Assembly (NCBI GenBank): GCA_009927275.1
Contig: RFNG01000106.1
Location: forward strand, 1 to 53,311
DNA length: 53,311 bases
Source of the DNA: Sphingobacteriia bacterium
GTDB taxonomy: Bacteria > Bacteroidota > Bacteroidia > B-17B0 > Aurantibacillaceae
Reading direction: 5' to 3'
Every line of letters starts with the position of its first letter. Positions within the stretch are counted from its first letter, which is position 1. Shown here piece by piece: positions 26,916 to 36,540 of the stretch. A program made the translations under genes and the position numbers. The notes under the pieces are model-generated. The model did not search any database. It had not been told where the DNA came from and worked only from the letters and a program-made list of their open reading frames with translations.

Positions 26916-29741
26916 TTAAGGTTTTGGATTTCCGAATACATCTATTTCTTGAGTTGGCAAGCCTAATGCTTTAACCTTTTCAAAGGTAGTATTTTTATCA
27001 GCGACCACAATGATAAACATGTTTTGTAAATTCAATTGATTTTTTGCTAAAATGTTCAATTCCGACAAGGTTAAGCGTTTTAAGAGCTGAGCTTGTTCTT
27101 GTGTATATTGTGTTTTTAAATTGTAATCTAATAGGCGTTTTATAAATCCTAATTTTTGTGCTTGACTTTCGTATTTTAAAGCTTCACTTTGAGTAATTGA
27201 ACTCTTGGCAAAATCAAATTCAGATAATGTTAAACCCTTGGTTTGCAATTGTTTAAATTGATCAAAAAAGACCCTTAAGGTACTATCGGTAGCATTGGCT
27301 TTAAATCCTCCTGAAATTTGATACGGTCCATTGTAGGTATTACCCATAAAAGAACCTCGGGTACCGTAGGTCCAGCCTTTTATTTCACGTAGTTCATAAT
27401 TAATTCTGCTGTTAAACGCCCCTGCAAATGCAAAATTAGCTACCTGTGACTTAAAAAATGTGCCTGTAGCATCAAATGGCATTCGCATGCCTCCAATTCG
27501 TATTTCACTTTGAGCAGCTTGGGGTTTATCAATAAAATAAATAACAGTACCATTTAACTTAGAATGTACCTCCTGTGTATATGTAATTTTTTTTCCGGTT
27601 TGTAATGTTTTTAAAAAATCAAGATCCGCTGCAATTTTTGACCAATCGGCTGAACCGCATGCTGAGATACTAAGATTAAGTGTACCTAGGTGTTTAAAAA
27701 ATGCAATAATATCATTTTGTGTAATTGATTTTAAACTTTCACTTGTACCTCCGGTTGGCAAACCCATTACGTGTTTACCATACAATTTTGCCCTAAAACC
27801 CATATCGGCGATTGCTGAGGCACTTGTTAGCGATTGCTGATAGGCATCTAGCATTTGTTTACGCTCTAATTCAAATTCATTAGTGTCAAATTTTGGATTC
27901 AAAACATACATTTTTAAAACCTGTAATGCCTCCGTAAGATGCGAAGTTTCAGACTGAACCTGTATGTTAATTTCATCATCCGTTGCCCATGATCTGATGG
28001 TTGCTCCTATTCGTTCTAATTGCGATTCTAGCGCTTTGGCAGATTGTTGCGTGGTACTTTGTGTTAACATCCGGGCACACAACTGCGCAATACCCGCATG
28101 TTCTTTAGCTTCAAAACGATGTCCCATTTTAAAATGTAATGCTACCGTTGTTTTAGGAATTTCATTGTCCTGTGTATAGATGTAAGGAATTTTATTCCAT
28201 AAAAGCGCAGTTGTTACCTGAGGCACAGGAATTGCCTTTAACAGCGATGCCTCGGGCTGCCGCATACGGTTAAAATTATCTCTTGGTGCGGTATATACCA
28301 GACTCTTGTATTCGGCACGTTCCTCTTCAATAGTTCGCTTATACATACTCCAATTATCAGCAGCTGCAATACCTTCAGGTTTCGTTTTAGGCACACAACT
28401 TAATATAACAGCAGGATGATTGGCAATATAAAATTCAAACACCCTGCGAATATCTTCTTTAGTTAAATCATTGTAATGTTGAAAATCTTGATTTAAAAAA
28501 TCGGCATCTCCAGTAAGCGTATGGTACGATGCTAAGAGTGATCCTTTACCCTGAACGGTATTTAATTGATTCCACAATGTACTGCGGTATTGCGCTTTAA
28601 AGCGTTGAATATCATCATCGCTTGGACCGGTTTTAGCCCAGTTTAAAAGCGTCTGATTCAATTGCGCCTCCATGTCTTTAAGTGATGTTCCGGCATTTGC
28701 ACGAATACGTATTTCAAATTGACCAGTCAATTCACGTGAATATTGAAATGCATTTACACTTACAGCCTTTTTACTTTCTATAAAGTCAACGTATAAGGGT
28801 GAAGATTGTGAACCGGCTAAAATTTGCGCTAAAGCATCCAAAGCTGCATCATCATGTGTATGGGCCGCAGCACTTGGAAAAGCAATTACCAACATGGGAA
28901 ACTTTACATTGTCGGTATACGAAATATACCGTGAAGTATTTAAACTAATTGGTGCTTTAAACGGATTCGTTACCTGTGGACCACTGCTTATAGTACCAAA
29001 ATATTTTTGAATCCATTTTAAGCAGGTGTCTGATTTAAAATCACCCGAAACGGTTAAAACTGCATTTTTTGCACCGTACCATCTTAAATAAAAACGTTTT
29101 AGATCATTTACGTCAACACGGTTTAAATCTTCTATATATCCTATAGTTGTCCAGCTATATGGATGACCTTGAGGATACAAGGCTTCACCTATTTTTTCAC
29201 TTACTAAACCATAGGGCGCATTATCGTAGCGTTGTCCACGTTCATTTTTAACCGTTGCCCGTTGTACTTCAAATTTACGCTGTGTAACGGAATCTAATAA
29301 AAAACCCATACGATCGGCTTCAAGCCATAACATTTTTTCAAGCTGATTACTGGGTACAGTTTCAAAATAATTTGTTCGGTCAGAATTTGTGGTTCCGTTA
29401 AGCGTTCCTCCGGCTTCTGTTATAATTTTAAAATGCTGCTCATCTGCAACATGTTTAGATCCCTGAAACATCATGTGTTCAAAAAAATGCGCAAACCCAC
29501 TTCTCCCCTCTTGTTCACGAGCACTTCCCACATGATAGGTTACATCCACATATACTACGGGATCTGAATGATCTTCATGCAAAAGAATCTGTAATCCATT
29601 ATCTAAAACATACTGCTTAAAGGCAATACCAGGTACACCTGGCGCATAAACTTTTTCACGTACCAATTGGATATTTTGTGCATTGTATGACATTACACAC
29701 AAAATGGATGCGGTAACAATAATAATGAGGCTTTTGTACAT
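26916..29741 (-). CDS. M16-family zinc metalloprotease, two-domain
   Basis: Exported pitrilysin-type protease of 941 residues with a signal peptide (about 1-20) and two M16 halves. The first half carries the inverted zinc motif HFFEH (His85, Glu88, His89) and the distal Glu in VKNERGQR. The second half (from about residue 500) has no HxxEH and is probably the structural partner domain, as in fused M16 proteases. It is likely periplasmic and degrades peptides. It is followed after 5 bases by lpdA and is divergent from the bacilliredoxin gene over 151 bases. Confidence 0.93.
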   Translation of the reverse strand: MYKSLIIIVTASILCVMSYNAQNIQLVREKVYAPGVPGIAFKQYVLDNGLQILLHEDHSDPVVYVDVTYHVGSAREQEGRSGFAHFFEHMMFQGSKHVADEQHFKIITEAGGTLNGTTNSDRTNYFETVPSNQLEKMLWLEADRMGFLLDSVTQRKFEVQRATVKNERGQRYDNAPYGLVSEKIGEALYPQGHPYSWTTIGYIEDLNRVDVNDLKRFYLRWYGAKNAVLTVSGDFKSDTCLKWIQKYFGTISSGPQVTNPFKAPISLNTSRYISYTDNVKFPMLVIAFPSAAAHTHDDAALDALAQILAGSQSSPLYVDFIESKKAVSVNAFQYSRELTGQFEIRIRANAGTSLKDMEAQLNQTLLNWAKTGPSDDDIQRFKAQYRSTLWNQLNTVQGKGSLLASYHTLTGDADFLNQDFQHYNDLTKEDIRRVFEFYIANHPAVILSCVPKTKPEGIAAADNWSMYKRTIEEERAEYKSLVYTAPRDNFNRMRQPEASLLKAIPVPQVTTALLWNKIPYIYTQDNEIPKTTVALHFKMGHRFEAKEHAGIAQLCARMLTQSTTQQSAKALESQLERIGATIRSWATDDEINIQVQSETSHLTEALQVLKMYVLNPKFDTNEFELERKQMLDAYQQSLTSASAIADMGFRAKLYGKHVMGLPTGGTSESLKSITQNDIIAFFKHLGTLNLSISACGSADWSKIAADLDFLKTLQTGKKITYTQEVHSKLNGTVIYFIDKPQAAQSEIRIGGMRMPFDATGTFFKSQVANFAFAGAFNSRINYELREIKGWTYGTRGSFMGNTYNGPYQISGGFKANATDSTLRVFFDQFKQLQTKGLTLSEFDFAKSSITQSEALKYESQAQKLGFIKRLLDYNLKTQYTQEQAQLLKRLTLSELNILAKNQLNLQNMFIIVVADKNTTFEKVKALGLPTQEIDVFGNPKP

Positions 29742-29764
29742 ATATACGATTAAAAAATTTGTAA

Positions 29765-29772
29765 CAAATATA
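29765..29772 (-). promoter_or_regulatory. -7 box for the M16 protease/lpdA unit
   Basis: On the minus strand TATATTTG, a full match to TAnnTTTG, 23 bases before the ATG. No clear -33 TTTG. The 29773-29872 stretch between the divergent boxes holds nothing else I can name. Confidence 0.5.
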
Positions 29773-29872
29773 AGATTCGAAAAGCGATATTAACTCAGTA
29801 ACCATAATACCCAAGAGTATGAATTTTATAAGTTATTAACATAATTAATGAATTTGATTTTAAATTTGAATG

Positions 29873-29880
29873 TAAGTTTG
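29873..29880 (+). promoter_or_regulatory. -7 box for the bacilliredoxin gene
   Basis: TAAGTTTG, a full match to TAnnTTTG, 12 bases before the ATG at 29893. A TTTG lies 16 bases upstream, slightly closer than the usual 19-21. Confidence 0.45.
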
Positions 29881-29892
29881 TAAAAAAAATAT

Positions 29893-30303
29893 ATGTATCC
29901 CGAAGCCATTGTAGTTCCAATGAAATCTGAATTAACCAATTCCGGATTTGACGATTTAACGAGTGCCGAATTGGTTGACCGCGCAGTAGCATCTCCAGGC
30001 ACTGTTTTAATGGTCGTTAATTCTGTTTGCGGATGTGCCGCTGGTGCATGCCGACCGGGAGTTAAAAAAAGTTTAAACCATTCCAAAAAACCAGCCAAAC
30101 TAACAACCGTATTTGCTGGATTTGATGCCGAAGCCGTGGCTCAGGCTCGTAAACATTTTCAACCTTATCCACCCAGTAGCCCGTCCATTGCTTTGTTCAA
30201 AGACGGCAAGCTTGTTCATTTTGTTGAACGCCATCATATTGAAGGTCAAACCGCAGATTCTATTTCCAATCACCTTAAAGCGGTTTACGATGAATTTTGC
30301 TAA
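29893..30303 (+). CDS. BrxA/BrxB-family bacilliredoxin
   Basis: Thioredoxin-like protein of 136 residues of the YphP/YqiW family. It carries the characteristic CGC redox motif (Cys46-Gly-Cys48 in VNSVCGCAAGACRPG) and the N-terminal MYPEAIVVPMKSEL. In Firmicutes these proteins remove bacillithiol from mixed disulfides; related proteins occur widely in Bacteroidota. The sequence implies bacillithiol or another low-molecular-weight thiol in this organism, but no biosynthesis gene is visible here. It has its own promoter-like box and a strong terminator directly downstream, so it is a single-gene unit. Confidence 0.93.
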   Translation: MYPEAIVVPMKSELTNSGFDDLTSAELVDRAVASPGTVLMVVNSVCGCAAGACRPGVKKSLNHSKKPAKLTTVFAGFDAEAVAQARKHFQPYPPSSPSIALFKDGKLVHFVERHHIEGQTADSISNHLKAVYDEFC

Positions 30304-30332
30304 AACCACATCAAAAGTCATTTAATAGCACT

Positions 30333-30364
30333 AAAAAAGGCCCTAATCTCGGGCCTTTTTTTTG
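30333..30364. terminator. Bidirectional intrinsic terminator
   Basis: Hairpin with stem AAAAAAGGCCC / GGGCCTTTTTT and a 7-base loop (TAATCTC), with a T-run on each strand. It lies between the convergent bacilliredoxin and rplY genes and can serve both. Confidence 0.9.
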
Positions 30365-30384
30365 TATCATAAAATTTATCTATT

Positions 30385-31014
30385 TTATTTTTTTGCAGGT
30401 GTAGCAGCCGGTGTTGCAGCGGGTGCAGTTGCAGCAGCAGCTGTTGTATTTGCGGCTTCTTCAGCAGCAGCAGCACGTGTTACTTGAACAGATACTACCG
30501 AAATATTAGAGGGATGTAAAATTTGTAAACCATCTATTTTTATATCACCAGCGCTAATAGATTTTCCAATTTGCAGCGTCTCTACATTTAATTCAATAGC
30601 ATCAGGCATTTTAGAAATTAACCCACGCACTTTAAGTTTACGCATTTTTACATTAAGTTTACCACCAGCTTTAACACCTTCAGATTGTCCAATTGTTTTT
30701 ACAGGTAGCATCAGCGTAACCGGTTTTTGATCTTCAACAATTAAAAAATCAACATGCATTAGGCGATCCGAAATGCGATGAAATTGGGATTCTTGAACGA
30801 TCGTTTTATAGGTATCAGAACCCATGTTTAAGTGCACCAATTTTGTGTCCGGAGTATATAAAATATCCTTAAAATGACGTTCGTCAGCGTAAAAATGCAA
30901 TTGTTTACCGTTGCCATAAACTACACAAGGCACCATACCTTTTGCTCTTAGGGCAGCAGCATCTGTTTTTCCTACGTTCGCTCTTGGCGAACCGCTCAAT
31001 GATACTGTTTTCAT
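30385..31014 (-). CDS. rplY: 50S ribosomal protein L25/general stress protein Ctc
   Basis: Binds 5S rRNA in the large ribosomal subunit. The 209-residue protein has the L25 N-domain (MKTVSLSGSPRANVGKTDAAALRAKGMVPCVVYG) and the longer Ctc/TL5 C-terminal domain. The C-terminus carries an Ala/Thr/Pro-rich tail (last about 30 residues, ending TPAATPAKK), a low-complexity extension often seen in Bacteroidota L25. It follows prs on the same strand with 67 bases between; the leader contains inverted-repeat segments CCCGGA and TCCGGG (31075-31081 and near 31050), which may form a weak structure. Confidence 0.95.
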   Translation of the reverse strand: MKTVSLSGSPRANVGKTDAAALRAKGMVPCVVYGNGKQLHFYADERHFKDILYTPDTKLVHLNMGSDTYKTIVQESQFHRISDRLMHVDFLIVEDQKPVTLMLPVKTIGQSEGVKAGGKLNVKMRKLKVRGLISKMPDAIELNVETLQIGKSISAGDIKIDGLQILHPSNISVVSVQVTRAAAAEEAANTTAAAATAPAATPAATPAKK

Positions 31015-31081
31015 TTTTTTATTTTTTTTTAGTCCTTACACTGTCCCGGAACAGCTTGGGGTTGTTATTTTAACATCCGGG

Positions 31082-32017
31082 TTATTTAACAATAAAATTT
31101 TCACTTATGGATTCAAAATGATGCACACTGTGTATCACTTTTGCAAATAAATCTGCCACACTCAGCACTTTAACTTTTTCAGGTGTATCTAAATGTGGTA
31201 TTGTGTCAGTAACAACCAATTCAGTTAGTTTAGATTGTGCTATAGTTTCCATGGCTTTACCCGATAAAACGGCATGGGTACATAAAGCCCTTACACTTTT
31301 TGCACCACGGTCTAACATCATTTCTGCTGCTTTACACAGGGTACCACCGGTATCAATTAAATCGTCAATGAGTACAATATTACGACCCTCAATTTCACCA
31401 ATGGCGGTCATACTTTCTATTACATTAGCCTTAGCACGTTGTTTGTAGCAAATAACCATTTCTGCATTAAGATGCTTTGCGTAAGCATTTGCACGTTTAC
31501 TACCTCCCATGTCAGGGGCGGCAATGGTTAATGCATCTAATTGCAAGGATTTTATATAAGGTAAAAATATAGTAGATGCATACAAATGATCTACAGGAAC
31601 ATTAAAAAAACCTTGAATCTGATCGGCATGCAAATCCATTGTCATTACCCGCGTAGCTCCGGCAACAGCAAGCATGTCAGCTACCAGTTTAGCACCAATA
31701 GCAACCCGTGGCTGATCTTTGCGGTCTTGGCGTGCATATCCAAAATACGGAACAACCGCTACAATATGACGGGCACTTGCACGTTTTGCAGCATCAATAA
31801 GTAATAGTAATTCCATAAGATTATCTGCAGGAGGCATGGTGCTTTGAATAATGTAAACACTTTGCCCACGTATACTTTCTTCATAAGAAGCCTGCAATTC
31901 ACCGTCGCTAAAACGGTAATGTATTAGCTTGCCCAAATCCTTGCCATACGATTTTGCAATTTTTTCAGCCAATCCTTCTGAGGCAATACCCGAAAATAAA
32001 CGAACCTGCGATTCCAT
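31082..32017 (-). CDS. prs: Ribose-phosphate pyrophosphokinase (PRPP synthetase)
   Basis: Makes phosphoribosyl pyrophosphate from ribose 5-phosphate and ATP for nucleotide, His and Trp synthesis. The 311-residue protein has RLFSGIASEGLAEKIA at the N-terminus, the ATP-binding FGYARQDRK, metal-binding MDLHADQIQGFF, the flexible loop with KQRAK, and the PRPP signature VLIDDLIDTGGTL. Length is typical. It shares a short divergent region with the tRNA-Leu gene and is followed by rplY, a common pairing. Confidence 0.97.
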   Translation of the reverse strand: MESQVRLFSGIASEGLAEKIAKSYGKDLGKLIHYRFSDGELQASYEESIRGQSVYIIQSTMPPADNLMELLLLIDAAKRASARHIVAVVPYFGYARQDRKDQPRVAIGAKLVADMLAVAGATRVMTMDLHADQIQGFFNVPVDHLYASTIFLPYIKSLQLDALTIAAPDMGGSKRANAYAKHLNAEMVICYKQRAKANVIESMTAIGEIEGRNIVLIDDLIDTGGTLCKAAEMMLDRGAKSVRALCTHAVLSGKAMETIAQSKLTELVVTDTIPHLDTPEKVKVLSVADLFAKVIHSVHHFESISENFIVK

Positions 32018-32025
32018 GGGGACTG

Positions 32026-32033
32026 CAAATATA
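32026..32033 (-). promoter_or_regulatory. -7 box for the prs-rplY unit
   Basis: On the minus strand TATATTTG, a full match to TAnnTTTG, only 8 bases before the prs ATG, implying a leader of a few bases at most. Confidence 0.5.
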
Positions 32034-32063
32034 CCACAAAAAAAGAAAATATATACATATTAA

Positions 32064-32095
32064 CTTGCATTATTAGGTGTATTAATGTAGTTTTG
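32064..32095 (+). promoter_or_regulatory. Promoter of tRNA-Leu (and probably gldC)
   Basis: TTG at 32065-32067, 20 bases spacer, then TAGTTTTG at 32088-32095. This is the best full match in the window to the Bacteroidota pattern TTTG-N19-21-TAnnTTTG. The mature tRNA starts 8 bases after the box. Confidence 0.6.
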
Positions 32096-32102
32096 CCGAC
32101 CT

Positions 32103-32186
32103 GCCTCGGTGGCGGAATTGGTAGACGCGCTGGTCTCAAACACCAGTGTTTTAACGAACATGCCGGTTCGAGTCCGGCCCGGGGTA
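32103..32186 (+). tRNA. tRNA-Leu (anticodon CAA)
   Basis: An 84-base cloverleaf with a long variable arm, as expected for leucine. Acceptor stem GCCTCGG / CCGGGGT (with a terminal G-T pair), D-arm with GGTAGAC, and anticodon stem CTGGT / ACCAG around loop CTCAAAC (anticodon CAA, reads UUG). The T-arm is GCCGG-TTCGAGT-CCGGC, with discriminator A at 32186. CCA is not encoded. The gldC start lies 25 bases downstream with no terminator between. Confidence 0.95.
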
Positions 32187-32211
32187 CAATTTAAATTCCA
32201 ATTCCTAAAAC

Positions 32212-32541
32212 ATGTCCGATCAAAAATTACTTTCATTTAAGGTTCAACTCGATACACATCAATTACCCGAACAAATTGAATGGTTTGCCGATACGCATGA
32301 ACCGCCAAAAACCTGCAAAAGTGTTATGATTGCCTTATGGGATGAAAAAGAGGGTAATACTTTACGAATTGATCTTTGGACTAAAACCATGAGTATTGAT
32401 GAAATGCGAATATTTTACCATCAAAACATGCTTAGTATGGCTGATGCATATGCCAGAGCTACGGGTGATCAGAAAACCAGTACTGATGTAAAATCCTATC
32501 TGGAAGGTTTAGGAAAACGCATGGGAATTTTAAAGGATTAA
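32212..32541 (+). CDS. gldC: Gliding motility protein GldC
   Basis: Small protein of 109 residues matching the GldC family ([45 protein letters not shown]). GldC is found across gliding Bacteroidota and supports gliding; its exact action is unclear. There is no signal peptide, so it is likely cytoplasmic. No promoter is visible between it and the tRNA-Leu gene 25 bases upstream, so it probably depends on tRNA-Leu read-through. The stop overlaps the mutase large-subunit stop by 4 bases (TTAA). Confidence 0.9.
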   Translation: MSDQKLLSFKVQLDTHQLPEQIEWFADTHEPPKTCKSVMIALWDEKEGNTLRIDLWTKTMSIDEMRIFYHQNMLSMADAYARATGDQKTSTDVKSYLEGLGKRMGILKD

Positions 32542-34658
32542 ACCTTGACATGCAAAAGCAATTCATTTAAAATTTCAACAGCCGAGGCGCTAACAACCGT
32601 TCCAGGACCAAAAATCTGCAATACCCCACAATTTTTTAAAAAATCATAATCTATTTCAGGAATTACGCCTCCTGCTATTACCCGAATATCAGAACGATTT
32701 AACCGTTTTAACTGTTGTATTAACTCGGGGATGAGCGTTTTATGTCCTCCGGCCAATGTTGATATGCCTATAATATGTACATCGTTTTCAATAGCTTGTT
32801 TAGCAACTTCATCAGGCGTTTGAAATAAAGGCCCTAGGTCCACATCAAATCCCATATCGGAAAAGCTGCTGGCAATAACTTTGGCACCACGGTCATGTCC
32901 GTCTTGCCCCATTTTAGCTACAAGTATACGTGGCCTGCGACCTACGCGCTCTGCAAATTGCTGACTTAACGCAACGGCTTTTGAAAATGAAGGGTGTGTA
33001 TTCATAACTTGTTTGTATATACCTGAAACCGTTTGGATTTTAGCGGTGTAACGTCCAAATACAGATTCTAATGCTGCAGAAATTTCGCCAAGTGTACAGC
33101 GGCAACGGGCGGCATGTAGTGCATATTCTAAAATATTAGCATTTTGTGTAGCAGCATGCGTTAGTTCTGATAGTGCTTTTGAAACCGCTTTAGCATCACG
33201 TTTTTCACGAAGTGTTTTAAGCTGTTGCAATTGCAAATTTAAAACTTTAGTATTATCAATTTCACGTATTTCCACAACTTGCTTTATGCCAGAAGCGTAA
33301 CGGTTTATACCAACAATTATATCTTGTTCAGAGTCTATTCGTGCTTGTCTGCGGGAGGCTGCTTCTTCAATTCGCAATTTTGGAATTCCCGATTCAATGG
33401 CCTTGGCCATGCCTCCAAGTGCTTCAATTTCATTAATATGCTGACGTGCTTTTTCAATAAGCGACTGAGTTAAATATTCAATGTGATTGCTTCCTCCCCA
33501 AGGATCAACTGTTGAACAAACATCTGTTTCATGTTGTAAAAACAGTTGCGTGTTTCGGGCAATGCGCGCACTGTAATCGGTTGGTAAAGCAATTGCTTCA
33601 TCCAGTGAGTTGGTATGTAAACTTTGGGTATGCCCTAAAACAGCCGCCATAGCTTCATATAATGTTCTACTAATGTTATTGTACGGATCTTGTTCGGTTA
33701 AACTCCAGCCGCTGGTTTGGCTATGCGTGCGTAACATCAGTGATTTTGGATTTTGAGGATTAAATGCTTGTACCAGTTCAGTCCATAATACGCGTGCTGC
33801 CCTTAGCTTGGCAATTTCCATTCCAAAATGCATACCAATACCCCAAAAAAAAGATAATCGCGGCGCAAAATCATCTATGTGGAGTCCGGCTTTTAACCCG
33901 GTTTTAATGTACTCTAAACCATCCGCCAATGTATACGCAAGCTCAATGTCAGCTGTTGCACCAGCTTCATGCATATGGTAACCACTTATGGAAATGGAAT
34001 TAAACTTAGGCATGTGCTTTGATGTGTATTTAAATACATCTGCAATTAATCGCATACTGTGTTCAGGCGGATAGATGTAGGTATTTCGAACCATAAATTC
34101 TTTTAGAATATCATTTTGAATGGTTCCAGAAAGCTGGTCAGGACGTACACCCTGCTCTTCGGCTGCTACAATATAAAATGCTAAAATGGGAATTACAGCG
34201 CCATTCATGGTCATTGAAACACTCATGCGATCTAACGGAATATCTTTAAATAGCACCTTCATGTCTTCAACAGAATCTATGGCAACTCCAGCTTTTCCAA
34301 CATCTCCACGTACACGATCGTGATCACTATCATATCCTCGATGTGTCGCTAAATCAAAAGCCACTGAAAGTCCTTTTTGTCCGGCTTTTAAATTTTTTTT
34401 GTAAAACGCATTGCTTTCTTCTGCTGTGCTAAACCCGGCATATTGCCTGATGGTCCATGGGTTTTTTGTATACATGCTGGCGTAAGGACCTCTTAAAAAA
34501 GGGGCTTGTCCGGCTTGCGTGCCAAGATGTGAATACGCCTGAAACGGTATGTTGGTTTTAAAATCAATTCCTTCAGCACTTAAAAATTGTGTTGAGGTCA
34601 ATTCATGTGGACCAACTCTACGATATTTTAACTGCAGGTTAAAGGGTAGTGTTTGCAT
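32538..34658 (-). CDS. scpA: Methylmalonyl-CoA mutase large subunit
   Basis: B12-dependent enzyme converting methylmalonyl-CoA and succinyl-CoA. The 706-residue subunit has the substrate barrel ([28 protein letters not shown]; Tyr and substrate-binding motifs) and a C-terminal cobalamin domain with the base-off His in [13 protein letters not shown] followed by GISTLAGGH. The ATG at 34658 (MQTLPFN) is chosen because it starts near the family N-terminus; a longer in-frame start adds 14 residues and a larger overlap. It overlaps the small-subunit gene by 20 bases. It may work in propionate use or formation. Confidence 0.96.
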   Translation of the reverse strand: MQTLPFNLQLKYRRVGPHELTSTQFLSAEGIDFKTNIPFQAYSHLGTQAGQAPFLRGPYASMYTKNPWTIRQYAGFSTAEESNAFYKKNLKAGQKGLSVAFDLATHRGYDSDHDRVRGDVGKAGVAIDSVEDMKVLFKDIPLDRMSVSMTMNGAVIPILAFYIVAAEEQGVRPDQLSGTIQNDILKEFMVRNTYIYPPEHSMRLIADVFKYTSKHMPKFNSISISGYHMHEAGATADIELAYTLADGLEYIKTGLKAGLHIDDFAPRLSFFWGIGMHFGMEIAKLRAARVLWTELVQAFNPQNPKSLMLRTHSQTSGWSLTEQDPYNNISRTLYEAMAAVLGHTQSLHTNSLDEAIALPTDYSARIARNTQLFLQHETDVCSTVDPWGGSNHIEYLTQSLIEKARQHINEIEALGGMAKAIESGIPKLRIEEAASRRQARIDSEQDIIVGINRYASGIKQVVEIREIDNTKVLNLQLQQLKTLREKRDAKAVSKALSELTHAATQNANILEYALHAARCRCTLGEISAALESVFGRYTAKIQTVSGIYKQVMNTHPSFSKAVALSQQFAERVGRRPRILVAKMGQDGHDRGAKVIASSFSDMGFDVDLGPLFQTPDEVAKQAIENDVHIIGISTLAGGHKTLIPELIQQLKRLNRSDIRVIAGGVIPEIDYDFLKNCGVLQIFGPGTVVSASAVEILNELLLHVKV

Positions 34659-35913
34659 GTGCTTTAATTTCGTAATTATATCCTGGAAAGGTATTGTCAC
34701 TTTTTACTTGTAACCTAGAAACATCCGAATGCTGTAAAAAGGCATTAATACCAATTTTAAATTGTTCATTATTCCAAAATGCAGCATCCTGTTGCTGCTG
34801 TTGCATATCCAATTGAGTTTTTATCCAGCCCTTTTGAATTGCATTATGTATTCCGCCCTGTTTTTGAATTTCTGAAATCCAGTATAAGGCTTTTTCAGCT
34901 AATGCATCGGTATAATATTCAACAAAATAGGCACCGCATGATATATCCGCATAGTGATGCAATAACATTTCTTCTCGCATAAGCAATTGTTGTGCTATTG
35001 CTAAATATTCGTAATTAAATTCATGTTGCTGAAGATGCAAATGAGCCGTTGTGTTTTGAATAGCAGAAGCACCACCAATTTTTGATGCTAAAACCGATAC
35101 AGCCGAACGAAGTATATTAGTATCTGCATCTAATGCCGAATAAAATCGTGTACTGTTTGATGTTGAAAGTAATAAACTTGGCAAGTGCGTATTAGATTGT
35201 TGCCATAAGTTCCAAATACGATGTATGGCTCTTAGTTTAGAAATTTGATTGTAAAATTGTTCGGTTACAGCTGCATGAAATATTACGGGTGCAGGCGAAT
35301 CCTTTAAACGAGATTGCAAATCTACTAATAGACTTAAACCAATAGCAATTTCAAATGCGGCGGTGGCACCTTGCGCATGATAGGACTCTGTTGAAATCAT
35401 TGCCCATGAAGCCGCATTAAAATTTTTATGATGTGCTGTATATACCTTTAAAAATGCATCGTAATTTGAAACATTGTTTGCCTTCTGCGTTTGCAACAAC
35501 CATATCTTGGTTGATTTATTGCCATTGCTGTGCAAATAATCTAATGTGGCATGTAGCGCATCTGCATGACCTTCTATTATATTTAAAATATAGGGGGTTT
35601 CAATGGATGCAAATAATTGATGAAACACACTAGCATTAACATGGTACCATATTGAAGAAGCTCCAGATTGTAATGCTTTTAAAAAACGAGCATTGGCATT
35701 AATGGCTTGGTAAGGTTTTGGTAAACGGTAAACTATATCCCAATGCGAAGAATTAAATGCTGGAGCACATGCGGAATCAAAATCCGTAACGGTATAAGCC
35801 GGGGCAATTGAAATACCATCGGCATCTGTTTTACAAAGTTCAGACCAATTAGAAATTTTAAGCTCGGTTTCAATACGTTTTAACCAGCTGGAAAGTGTTG
35901 CATTCAATGTCAT
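34639..35913 (-). CDS. Methylmalonyl-CoA mutase small subunit
   Basis: Protein of 424 residues with the mutase barrel fold pattern ([31 protein letters not shown], and [32 protein letters not shown]), but it lacks the catalytic residues of the large subunit and any cobalamin domain. In two-subunit mutases this chain is structural. It is shorter than classical small subunits (about 600), as is usual for Bacteroidota. It lies 9 bases after the preceding membrane-anchored protein and overlaps the large subunit by 20 bases. Confidence 0.9.
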   Translation of the reverse strand: MTLNATLSSWLKRIETELKISNWSELCKTDADGISIAPAYTVTDFDSACAPAFNSSHWDIVYRLPKPYQAINANARFLKALQSGASSIWYHVNASVFHQLFASIETPYILNIIEGHADALHATLDYLHSNGNKSTKIWLLQTQKANNVSNYDAFLKVYTAHHKNFNAASWAMISTESYHAQGATAAFEIAIGLSLLVDLQSRLKDSPAPVIFHAAVTEQFYNQISKLRAIHRIWNLWQQSNTHLPSLLLSTSNSTRFYSALDADTNILRSAVSVLASKIGGASAIQNTTAHLHLQQHEFNYEYLAIAQQLLMREEMLLHHYADISCGAYFVEYYTDALAEKALYWISEIQKQGGIHNAIQKGWIKTQLDMQQQQQDAAFWNNEQFKIGINAFLQHSDVSRLQVKSDNTFPGYNYEIKAHANTTL

Positions 35914-35922
35914 GAAAATGAT

Positions 35923-36447
35923 TTAATAATACGCGTTAAGTTCACGTTTTAAATATTCAATAGCAACATCGGATGGCAGTTTTTTATCAAGCTGTGATAT
36001 AATGTGCATTAATTTTTGAGACAACTCGGTTGCCGGCACATTGGCGGTTATTTGCGCTGCAGATAAATTGATTAATTTAATTATCTCTTCTTTAGCTTGT
36101 TTTACAATATCCCATGCACCACTGCTTATATAAATTTGCTGCGTAAGATTATGCTCAAACTCCTGACGTATCGTAGTTATGAGCTCAAGTTGAAATTGAC
36201 GTACATTGAGTGCTGTGTGCGGTATACGTACAATTAGTTGCAGAGGATGTGAGCGCTCAAGAAATAACACCAGACGTTCATATGCCTGCAATCGCAGAGG
36301 TGCCATGACTGTACGGTTTTCATGTTTTACCTGCCAGTGCTGTTTTTCTTTTTCATGATCTAAAAAACGTTTTATAGTAAAATATGCAGCAGCAAAAACC
36401 AATCCGGCAGGGATTATAATTTTTAATAATTCTAACACGACGTTCAT
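35923..36447 (-). CDS. Membrane-anchored conserved protein (DUF7935-like)
   Basis: Protein of 174 residues with one N-terminal transmembrane helix (about 5-25) followed by a charged, helical cytoplasmic part (FLDHEKEKQHWQVKHENRTVMAPLRLQAYERLVLFLER). It matches a conserved Bacteroidota family of unknown function often seen beside methylmalonyl-CoA mutase genes. It starts the mutase unit, only 9 bases before the small subunit. A role linked to the mutase is suggested by position only. Confidence 0.7.
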   Translation of the reverse strand: MNVVLELLKIIIPAGLVFAAAYFTIKRFLDHEKEKQHWQVKHENRTVMAPLRLQAYERLVLFLERSHPLQLIVRIPHTALNVRQFQLELITTIRQEFEHNLTQQIYISSGAWDIVKQAKEEIIKLINLSAAQITANVPATELSQKLMHIISQLDKKLPSDVAIEYLKRELNAYY

Positions 36448-36453
36448 AATATA

Positions 36454-36461
36454 TAAAGATA
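36454..36461 (-). promoter_or_regulatory. Possible -7 box for the mutase unit
   Basis: On the minus strand TATCTTTA, 6 bases before the ATG at 36447, matching TAnnTTTR. It lies in the 93-base region shared with the inorganic-carbon cluster. Confidence 0.4.
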
Positions 36462-36527
36462 GGTATTTTTGATTTTTAAAAATTGTGTTAAAAATAAAAG
36501 CATAGTATATTGTGAAATATTTTAATG

Positions 36528-36535
36528 TACATTTA
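36528..36535 (+). promoter_or_regulatory. Possible -7 box for the inorganic-carbon cluster
   Basis: TACATTTA, 5 bases before the GTG start at 36541, matching TAnnTTTR. Confidence 0.4.
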
Positions 36536-36540
36536 TACCG

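Noticed and set aside
29742-29892. Small ORFs on the minus strand across the bacilliredoxin promoter (to about 30098)
   Set aside because: They are mirror frames of the bacilliredoxin gene and show no protein-like composition or family motif.
31015-31081. Riboswitch or ribosomal-protein leader before rplY
   Set aside because: Only short inverted repeats are visible, and no known leader consensus is recognised.
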